8,701 nucleotides of DNA, taken from assembly GCA_018367495.1 (NCBI GenBank), contig JAGZGB010000065.1, forward strand, positions 1-8,701, read 5' to 3'. The DNA comes from Veillonella sp. Lineage in GTDB: Bacteria > Bacillota_C > Negativicutes > Veillonellales > Veillonellaceae. The notes under the pieces are model-generated. The model did not search any database and was not told the DNA's origin. It saw only the letters and a program-made list of their open reading frames with translations. Position 1 is the first letter of the stretch, and every line of letters starts with the position of its first letter. The position numbers and the translations under genes are program-made. Positions 1 to 6,001 of the stretch are shown here, piece by piece.

Positions 1-148
1 GTATGTAGGGTATCAGTTCAATGAAAACTCTTCTATACGACTCGATGCGCGTAACTTGTTGAATCGTCACAATGTTATTTCCAACGGGGATTGGGAATAT
101 TGGGATGAGCCATTTAATTACCAACTTAGTTACACTCAAAAATTCTAG
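1..148 (+). CDS. TonB-dependent outer-membrane receptor, C-terminal end (partial)
   Basis: Reading from base 2 gives an open frame of 48 codons ending at the TAG at 146-148; the gene starts upstream of the window. The translation contains LDARNLLNRHNVIS and ends SYTQKF. This is the usual closing of a TonB-dependent receptor: a penultimate strand with a D-x-R/N-N-L-L-N-type turn, then a last beta strand of alternating aromatic residues finishing in Phe, the signal for outer-membrane barrel assembly. Receptors of this family import siderophores, heme, cobalamin and similar complexes using TonB-ExbBD energy. The ligand cannot be read from this short tail. The gene lies 42 bases before a substrate-binding lipoprotein on the same strand, so it most likely supplies the outer-membrane step for the ABC importer that follows. 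The family call rests on the C-terminal pattern only, without the plug or most of the barrel. Confidence 0.82.
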   Translation, partial: YVGYQFNENSSIRLDARNLLNRHNVISNGDWEYWDEPFNYQLSYTQKF

Positions 149-190
149 AAGTATTCTTTAATTGTTTGGAATCATACAAGGAGTATCATC
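149..190 (+). other. short intergenic gap with ribosome binding site
   Basis: These 42 bases separate the receptor stop from the lipoprotein start. They contain an AAGGAG ribosome binding site at 178-183, seven bases before the ATG at 191. I see no hairpin followed by a T run and no convincing -35/-10 pair, which favours read-through from the receptor gene into the transporter genes. Confidence 0.6.
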
Positions 191-1144
191 ATGAACAAGA
201 ACATTGTGTATCTTATATGTCTGATGGTACTCCTTTTTGTAGGTATAACCGGATGTGGGCCACAAGATGAAACGCGGACTTTTCCAAATACCCGTTATGT
301 TGAAAGTTATGATGGGGTACGTGTGGCAGTGCCTGATCACCCGAAACGTATTTTAGCACTATCTTCTGCATACGATACGATTTTACTAGGCCTTATAGAA
401 CCGGACCGATTAGTAGGTATTAATAAATTATCCACCTATCCTGAGTACTCCATGGAAGCGGAGCGAGCAAAGCTCGTAAAACCAGTTATGAGTTCATATC
501 CATTAGAAAAAATCATCGCCTTAAACCCTGATTTGGTGATTGCTCCTGACTATACCACGGCTGATGTTATTGAAGGTTTGCGCCACATGGGGATACCTAC
601 GGTTGTTGTAGCTGGGGGCACTACGGTGGAAAGTATCATTAAAAATGTAACGGACATCGCCTATATTGTAGGGGAAGAGGAAAAGGGGCAGTTTTACAAT
701 CAAAAGATACATCGTGAAATTGATCAGTTGAAGCGGCTTGGATTATCTATACCGACGAATCAGCGTAAGAGTGTTCTATTTGTATCATCTATGGATGGCT
801 ATACGGGAACGGGTAGTCTTTTCGATGATATGTGCAAGTATATGAGTATCAATAATGCCCCTCACGTCCTGGGATTACCACCACGTACGCCCTTTGGTGA
901 TGAGCGTGTATTAGCCATGAATCCAGATTATATTTTTATTCCATCTTATAAGGGAATGGATAAGAGTTTATCTAGTCGATATTTGGATAATCCAGCCTTT
1001 CAAAATTTGCCAGCTATACGAGAAAATCGTGTGAAAGCCTTGCCGGCATCGTACTTATATACTATGAATCAACATATTGGAGAAGCTATGCTAGCTATTA
1101 TGCATACTGTATATCCTCAGTTAGAAAGGAATCCTCATGACTAA
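191..1144 (+). CDS. ABC transporter substrate-binding lipoprotein, FecB/BtuF/HmuT type
   Basis: This 317-residue protein is the periplasmic binding component of an importer for Fe3+-siderophores, heme or cobalamin. Residues 1-21 form a lipoprotein signal peptide (Lys3, hydrophobic core about 5-19) with lipobox I-T-G-C, so Cys22 is the predicted lipidated first residue of the mature protein. The rest fits the two-lobed TroA-like/periplasmic binding protein fold: an early RILALSSAYDTILLGL segment, LEKIIALNPDLVIAP typical of lobe 1, a connecting helix around the EEEKGQFYNQKI stretch, and a C-terminal NQHIGEAMLAIMHTVYP helix common in this class. The start is supported by AAGGAG seven bases upstream and by the signal peptide. 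The last eight bases overlap the permease gene. The ligand is not certain: Tyr and His residues near the C-terminus (Tyr288, Tyr290, His295) could be heme or iron-complex ligands, but that is inference. Confidence 0.9.
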   Translation: MNKNIVYLICLMVLLFVGITGCGPQDETRTFPNTRYVESYDGVRVAVPDHPKRILALSSAYDTILLGLIEPDRLVGINKLSTYPEYSMEAERAKLVKPVMSSYPLEKIIALNPDLVIAPDYTTADVIEGLRHMGIPTVVVAGGTTVESIIKNVTDIAYIVGEEEKGQFYNQKIHREIDQLKRLGLSIPTNQRKSVLFVSSMDGYTGTGSLFDDMCKYMSINNAPHVLGLPPRTPFGDERVLAMNPDYIFIPSYKGMDKSLSSRYLDNPAFQNLPAIRENRVKALPASYLYTMNQHIGEAMLAIMHTVYPQLERNPHD

Positions 1145-2174
1145 ACAGAAACAAAAAATCATGGCAATTGCCATAATTGGGGGATTGCTGTGTATTGTGA
1201 GCTTATTAGCACTACATCTAGGGTCTATCATGATTCCTATCGGTGGTGGTATACAAAGTATCTTAAATGGTATAGGTATACCGATACACTTTACAGATTC
1301 TATTACATTAGAACAGGAGGCGGTATTGTGGTTTATCCGCATGCCACGCCTTATTATTGGACTTCTCGTAGGTGGTGCTTTGGCCTTAGCAGGTGCTGTA
1401 ATGCAAGGCGTTTTCTCTAATCCATTGGCAGATCCAGGTATCATGGGCGTATCGGCAGGGGCATCCTTGGGTGCCGTTATTGCCATTGCTCTTGGCGTGA
1501 CTTCTCTTGGCATGTTTTACATGCCAGCATTTGCTTTTATAGGGGCCTTTGTATCCGTTGGGGTTACTATCCTCTTAACGTGGCGCAATAATAAGCTTGA
1601 TACGACAACATTATTGCTTGCTGGTGTAGCTGTAAGTATGCTACTTGGTGCATTTACTTCAGGCATTTTGACGATGATTAACGAATATCGGTTGCGTGAA
1701 TTCTTATTCTGGATGGTCGGTGGCCTTGATTTCCGTCGTTGGGATCATGTGGCACTAGCTGTAGGGCCTATCGTGACTGGCAGCGTTATATTGATGATGT
1801 TAGGGCGCCATCTTAATGTACTCGTTCTCGGCGATACAGAGGCTCGTGCGTTGGGCGTACCTGTTATGGTGTACCGTATGCTATTCTTATTTTTAGCATC
1901 TGTCGTTACGGCTACTGCAGTCTGCGTCAGCGGATCTATCGGCTTTGTAGGCCTCGTAGTGCCTCATATTGTTCGTATCTTAGTAGGACCAGATCATCGC
2001 ATACTATTGCCTATGTCAGCCGTAGGGGGTGCACTGTTTCTTGTTTTCTGTGATACATTGGGACGCGTCGTGGCACAACCCGTAGAAATCCGCGTTGGCA
2101 TTATGACAGCTCTATTAGGGGCACCGTATTTTTTATATTTGCTTCATCGCTTGCGTCGAAAAGGAGGGGCCTAA
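1137..2174 (+). CDS. ABC transporter permease, FecCD/BtuC/HmuU family
   Basis: This 345-residue inner-membrane protein is the channel subunit of the importer, normally working as a homodimer. It is highly hydrophobic, with roughly nine to ten membrane segments beginning at about residues 8-30. Family marks are the R-M-P-R motif at 68-71 followed by the glycine-rich GGALALAGAVMQGVFSNPLA stretch (79-98), DPGIMGVSAGASLG (99-112), the cytoplasmic coupling segment GDTEARALGV (232-241) that contacts the ATPase, GFVGLVVPHIVR (269-280) and the C-terminal EIRVGIMTALLGAPYF (317-332). Length matches the family norm of about 330-350. An AAAGGA site at 1125-1130 lies inside the end of the preceding lipoprotein gene. 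The start overlaps that gene by eight bases and the stop overlaps the ATPase start by one base, implying coupled translation. Family members carry ferric siderophores, heme or B12, so the motifs do not decide the substrate. Confidence 0.95.
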   Translation: MTKQKQKIMAIAIIGGLLCIVSLLALHLGSIMIPIGGGIQSILNGIGIPIHFTDSITLEQEAVLWFIRMPRLIIGLLVGGALALAGAVMQGVFSNPLADPGIMGVSAGASLGAVIAIALGVTSLGMFYMPAFAFIGAFVSVGVTILLTWRNNKLDTTTLLLAGVAVSMLLGAFTSGILTMINEYRLREFLFWMVGGLDFRRWDHVALAVGPIVTGSVILMMLGRHLNVLVLGDTEARALGVPVMVYRMLFLFLASVVTATAVCVSGSIGFVGLVVPHIVRILVGPDHRILLPMSAVGGALFLVFCDTLGRVVAQPVEIRVGIMTALLGAPYFLYLLHRLRRKGGA

Positions 2175-3019
2175 TGAAACTAGATGTTCAATCGTTATCC
2201 GTTACATTAGGGGACTCTACCATTGTAAAGGAGGCATCTTTCTCTATTGATCGGAGTGAGTTCGTCGGCATTATTGGGCCTAATGGTTCTGGAAAGACGA
2301 CCTTGCTGAAAACCTTACGTGGCCTCTATCCAACGTCTGGTGGTCATATTTTGTGGGATGGTAAGAGTATCGATACCTTGAGCGATAAGGAAATTGCTCA
2401 TCATGTAGCTTATATGCAGCAGTCCGTAGATGTTTCCTTCGATTATGAAGCCATAGATATTGTAATGACGGCCCGTTATCCGTACTTAAAATGGTGGCAA
2501 CAAGAGGGCCCTGAAGATAAGGCCATTGTAGAAGCAACTATGAAAGAGGTTGGGGTGTATCACCTGAGAAATCGGTCTATACAATCTTTGAGTGGTGGCG
2601 AGCGACAACGGGTGTTCTTGGCAAAGGCATTGGCACAGCAAACAGAGGTACTGTTACTTGATGAACCAACGGCTGCATTAGATTTGGTCTATGCGGATGA
2701 TATTTTTCACGAAGGCCGTCGATTATGCGATGAAGGAAAAACGATTTTAATCGTCGTTCATGACTTAGAATTAGCGGCTAAATATTGTACTAAGCTTGTT
2801 TTGGTAAGTGATGGCCATATTGTAGATGTAGGTGTGCCACGGGACGTATTGACTGCGGAAAATTTACGGAAGGCATTCCGTTTATCGGCAGCAGTCTATG
2901 ATGATCCGTACTTTAAACAACAACGAATATTTGTATTCCCTAAAGGGACTACAGATATTGAGGCGTATAAACAAACGGAGGTTAGTGGAGAGATGTCGAT
3001 TGATCCACAGCTGAAATAG
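2174..3019 (+). CDS. ABC transporter ATP-binding protein, FecE/BtuD/HmuV type
   Basis: This 281-residue cytoplasmic ATPase powers the importer. All nucleotide-binding motifs are intact: Walker A GPNGSGKTT at 35-43, Q-loop Gln82, signature LSGGER at 139-144, Walker B LLLLDEP with Asp163 and catalytic Glu164, D-loop ALD at 168-170, and switch His196 in the IVVHD segment. The start is fixed by AAGGAGG at 2161-2167 and by a TAATG overlap with the permease stop. The protein is slightly longer than the usual 255-265 residues, because a polar tail of about 35 residues follows the YDDPYF segment that normally comes near the end. The tail is charged and I do not recognise it. Position immediately after the permease, with no gap, makes the pairing secure. 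No terminator is obvious after the stop at 3019. Confidence 0.95.
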   Translation: MKLDVQSLSVTLGDSTIVKEASFSIDRSEFVGIIGPNGSGKTTLLKTLRGLYPTSGGHILWDGKSIDTLSDKEIAHHVAYMQQSVDVSFDYEAIDIVMTARYPYLKWWQQEGPEDKAIVEATMKEVGVYHLRNRSIQSLSGGERQRVFLAKALAQQTEVLLLDEPTAALDLVYADDIFHEGRRLCDEGKTILIVVHDLELAAKYCTKLVLVSDGHIVDVGVPRDVLTAENLRKAFRLSAAVYDDPYFKQQRIFVFPKGTTDIEAYKQTEVSGEMSIDPQLK

Positions 3020-3098
3020 GTGTTATCTACATATAGCTCATTAAACTTAACGTTTATTTCTACATATTTCTATTGCTATTCCGAATGAGGTAAGGCTT
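3020..3098 (+). other. intergenic gap between transporter and chelatase genes
   Basis: This 79-base AT-rich gap is the largest non-coding stretch in the window. It contains a GAGGTAAGG ribosome binding region at 3087-3095 for the ChlI-like gene and a small inverted repeat at 3042-3056. I see no strong terminator hairpin with a T run, and no -35/-10 pair good enough to call a promoter, so read-through from the transporter genes is the simplest reading. A weak internal promoter cannot be excluded. Confidence 0.5.
3042..3056. repeat. small inverted repeat, possible operator
   Basis: TAAAC at 3042-3046 and GTTTA at 3052-3056 are exact reverse complements separated by TTAAC. The repeat lies about 45 bases before the ChlI-like start, where an operator for an internal promoter could sit. 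A 5-base arm in AT-rich DNA can occur by chance, and it does not resemble a classical Fur box. Confidence 0.2.
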
Positions 3099-4028
3099 AT
3101 GTTGTATCCATTTACTGCTATTGTTGGTCAAGATGAAATGAAATTGGCTCTGTTGCTAAATGCTATAAATCCATCTATCGGTGGTGTCTTAATTGAAGGT
3201 GAAAAGGGCACGGCTAAATCTACGGCTGTCCGAGCTTTGGCGAACCTATTACCGCCTATAGAAACCGGGGCTGATGCAATGACGGTTGTAGAATTGCCCA
3301 TTAATGCGACAGAGGATCGCGTGGTAGGCTCTATTAATTTAGAAAAGGCTTTACAGGATGGTGTGAAAGCCTTTGAACCGGGGATTTTACAGGCAGCGCA
3401 TCAAAATATCCTTTATGTGGATGAGGTAAATCTATTAGATGACCATATTGTAGATATCTTATTAGATGTTGCTGCTATGGGCGTTAATACAGTGGAACGT
3501 GAAGGGGTGAGTCATTCTCATCCGTCTCGTTTTATTCTCGTAGGTACTATGAATCCAGAAGAGGGAGATCTTAGACCTCAGTTGTTGGACCGTTTTGGCT
3601 TATCCGTCATGGTCTATGGTGAACATGACCCGGACCAACGCATGGCTGTTATCAAACGGCGACTTGCCTTTAGTGATCATCCAGAAGATTTTATTGAATC
3701 ATATGCTGAGTCAGAACATGACTTGCGAGAACATTTATTAAAAGCTCGTCAGTTATTACCAAGCATCATTCCAACGGATGATATATTGCTAAAAATTGCA
3801 AGTATCAGCATTGGAGTGAGCGTTGACGGTCATCGTCCAGATATTACGATGATGCATACTGCTCGCGCTTATGCAGCCTTTTCTGGTAGAAGTCAAATTA
3901 TAGATGATGACCTCAAGGTGGCTGCCCGTTTGGCATTGAAACACCGTTTGCGTCGCCTACCATTTGAAGAACAAGGTCATGACGAAGACCGTATTGATAC
4001 AGTGGTATCCGCAGTACTTGAGGGTTAG
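3099..4028 (+). CDS. ChlI/BchI-type AAA+ ATPase subunit of a metal chelatase
   Basis: This 309-residue protein is the ATP-hydrolysing I subunit of a Mg/Co-chelatase-type complex. It opens with [18 protein letters not shown] (3-20), the hallmark start of ChlI/BchI proteins. Walker A GEKGTAKS lies at 34-41, Walker B ILYVDE at 104-109 (Asp108, Glu109) followed by VNLLDD, and the sensor/arginine-finger region [19 protein letters not shown] at 149-167 is complete. The C-terminal helical part contains [22 protein letters not shown] and ends near a RID-x-VV motif, as in the family. It is a little shorter than BchI (about 340-350). The start is supported by GAGG at 3087-3090. The gene is followed after 2 bases by the ChlD-like gene and then by a CobN-like gene, which completes the usual I-D-H subunit set. 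In known chelatases I and D form hexameric rings that drive the large subunit. The metal and tetrapyrrole are not evident from this subunit. Confidence 0.93.
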   Translation: MLYPFTAIVGQDEMKLALLLNAINPSIGGVLIEGEKGTAKSTAVRALANLLPPIETGADAMTVVELPINATEDRVVGSINLEKALQDGVKAFEPGILQAAHQNILYVDEVNLLDDHIVDILLDVAAMGVNTVEREGVSHSHPSRFILVGTMNPEEGDLRPQLLDRFGLSVMVYGEHDPDQRMAVIKRRLAFSDHPEDFIESYAESEHDLREHLLKARQLLPSIIPTDDILLKIASISIGVSVDGHRPDITMMHTARAYAAFSGRSQIIDDDLKVAARLALKHRLRRLPFEEQGHDEDRIDTVVSAVLEG

Positions 4029-4030
4029 TT

Positions 4031-5998
4031 ATGGACACATCTGTGCAAGAGGCCATCAAAATTGGCCTTGTAAATAATCAGATTCATACCCTTGTTATTT
4101 CTGGTGGTACTGGTGTTGGTAAAAGCTTTATTGTACGTCAGTGTTTAGAGGCATGGCAGATTCCCTATCGTGTGATACCTGTATATATAGATACGTCAGA
4201 ATTACAAGAATCCATTGATTTTGAGATATCCCTTGCACAAGGGAAGATGGTTATGGCTTCTAGTTTATTGGATGATGATAGTGCACATTGCTGGCTCATC
4301 GATGACGGTCATGTGCTAGCGCCAGAGGTTTGTCATGCCTTATTAGTAGAGGCAAAACGTCGTCATATATTGTTAATCATGACTATAAACCATGAAGATA
4401 GGACATTAAGTGATGCGGAATGGGAGCTTGTCGATGTGCATGTATCTATGAAGTCACCGTCATTAGAAACTCGCATCGATGTACTGCAACGAGTTCGCGA
4501 CGAAATCGTTTATGAAAATGATGCGAATATAGGGCTTTTTATAGAAAACAAGAGTATTCAAACGATTTCTGTACCAGAGCCGATGATATCCTTGGCTATT
4601 GCCTATGCACTTAAAGTGCATACCGTAGGTCATGGTGCAGAATATGTGTTGTTACAAGTTATGAAGTCTTTGGCTCTTCTAGAAGGCAGTTCCTATTGTA
4701 AGCCTCGTCATGCAGAATTAGCGGCGCTATATGTACTGCCGCATCGTATGAAAAAGGCTGAAGCACCAGAATCACAGCCATCACTAGATGAAAATTCCAG
4801 TGGCATTAGTGAGGAAGATAGGTCTCAAAGTAACGACACATCTGATTCAATGGATTCTGATGTATCAAGTGAATGTGAACAGGATGATGGTAACAGTGAT
4901 GTAAATGGTGATGAGCTATATCCTAATGAATCAAATGTTAATGATGTAGAGAATTCTGATATAGACTCTGTTAAAGGTGAAGACACTGATTCAAGTGAAG
5001 CTAATGGTAGTAGCAATTCCACAAAGCCTGAGAAACATTTAGGAGATGATGCTACTAATGATATGGGCGATATACGTGATAAACTATCTTCCTTGTGTTT
5101 ACCTGATACTATTGCTTGTATAGCTAACCAATTATTCCAATGGAAACTAGAATCTTCTAAAATAGTAGACCGCCAGTATCGCAAGGGATCAGGTCGGCGC
5201 ATTATGACTAAGACAAAGGATAGTAGGGGACGTATGATTCGAGCGTACCAAGATGACCATGCCTTAGAGGACTTGGCACTAGTAGATACATTACGAGCGG
5301 CAGCACCTTATCAACGATTGCGGGCTGCTACTAAGGCGGAACAAGAAAAGCCATTAGCGCAGTCTAAGCAATTAGAGCATCAACGAAGCAAGAGATTATC
5401 TATATTGATAAAACCTCAGGATTATCGTCGTAAGGCGCGAGAAAAACGTATAGGGGCGTATCAACTGTTTGTTGTAGATGCGAGTGGTTCTATGGCGGCA
5501 CGTCATCGTATGGAAGCTACGAAGGCAGCTATTTTGAGTCTCTTACGGGATTCTTATGTTCATCGTGATTCGGTAGGTCTCATTGCATTCCGTAAGGATA
5601 GTGCTGAAGTATTACTACCGTTTACACGTAGTGTAGAACGAGCGGAGCGATTATTGGCCTCTATGCCTACAGGCGGTAGAACACCACTATCTCAAGGTTT
5701 GCGTGTAGCCTATACTATGTGTGATAGGTTATTGCGCAAATATTCAGAAGAGCGGATTCAAGTTATATGTATCACCGATGGGCGTGCTACCGCGGGGGAT
5801 ACAAAGAATCCTGTGGCAGAGGCAAAGAAATGGGCTCGCATTCTAGGTACGTTACCAGTAGAATGTATCGTTATCGATACGGAAACGGGGTTTATCAAGC
5901 TTGGCCTCGCTAAAGAATTATGTAAATTGATGAATGGCAATTATTATGCTATGGATACTATTTCGGCAGACAGTATTTTGCGCGTGTCGCGGAGGTAA
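4031..5998 (+). CDS. ChlD-like AAA/von Willebrand A subunit of a metal chelatase
   Basis: This 655-residue protein has the three-part layout of the D subunit. Residues about 1-235 are a divergent AAA domain with Walker A GGTGVGKS at 25-32 and a Walker B-like WLIDD at 88-92, where Asp92 replaces the usual catalytic Glu. Residues about 240-345 are a low-complexity linker rich in Ser, Asp, Glu and Asn. From about 475 to the end is a von Willebrand A domain with MIDAS residues D483-A-S485-G-S487, a TGGRTPL loop at 547-553 (Thr551), and Asp583 in CITDGRA. The segment before it contains the conserved RKAREKRIGAYQLFVVD-type entry. D subunits act as the platform between the I-subunit ring and the large chelatase subunit through the MIDAS site. 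The start has GAGGG at 4020-4024, inside the end of the ChlI-like gene, with only 2 bases between genes, suggesting coupled translation. The substrate of the complex is not shown by this subunit. Confidence 0.9.
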   Translation: MDTSVQEAIKIGLVNNQIHTLVISGGTGVGKSFIVRQCLEAWQIPYRVIPVYIDTSELQESIDFEISLAQGKMVMASSLLDDDSAHCWLIDDGHVLAPEVCHALLVEAKRRHILLIMTINHEDRTLSDAEWELVDVHVSMKSPSLETRIDVLQRVRDEIVYENDANIGLFIENKSIQTISVPEPMISLAIAYALKVHTVGHGAEYVLLQVMKSLALLEGSSYCKPRHAELAALYVLPHRMKKAEAPESQPSLDENSSGISEEDRSQSNDTSDSMDSDVSSECEQDDGNSDVNGDELYPNESNVNDVENSDIDSVKGEDTDSSEANGSSNSTKPEKHLGDDATNDMGDIRDKLSSLCLPDTIACIANQLFQWKLESSKIVDRQYRKGSGRRIMTKTKDSRGRMIRAYQDDHALEDLALVDTLRAAAPYQRLRAATKAEQEKPLAQSKQLEHQRSKRLSILIKPQDYRRKAREKRIGAYQLFVVDASGSMAARHRMEATKAAILSLLRDSYVHRDSVGLIAFRKDSAEVLLPFTRSVERAERLLASMPTGGRTPLSQGLRVAYTMCDRLLRKYSEERIQVICITDGRATAGDTKNPVAEAKKWARILGTLPVECIVIDTETGFIKLGLAKELCKLMNGNYYAMDTISADSILRVSRR

Positions 5999-6001
5999 AT
6001 C

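Noticed and set aside
1190..1420. 76-codon + strand open frame inside the permease gene
   Set aside because: It is an out-of-frame shadow within a well-supported membrane protein; its Tyr/Arg-rich composition is not protein-like.
1121..1513. 130-codon open frame on the - strand opposite the permease gene
   Set aside because: It lies wholly antisense to the start of a clear FecCD-type permease, has a biased Pro/Ala/Ile composition typical of an antisense shadow, and shows no recognisable domain.
3041..3069. possible promoter with TTAAAC as -35 and ATATTT as -10, 17 bases apart
   Set aside because: Both hexamers match the consensus poorly and the region is simply AT-rich, so I do not call it a promoter.
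3020..3098. possible Fur box before the chelatase genes
   Set aside because: No stretch resembles the GATAATGATAATCATTATC-type palindrome; the only inverted repeat found is short and of different sequence.
4825..5202. 125-codon - strand open frame rich in Ser and Leu
   Set aside because: It is antisense to the acidic linker of the ChlD-like gene; the Ser-rich composition is explained by the complement of the Asp/Glu/Ser-rich codons.
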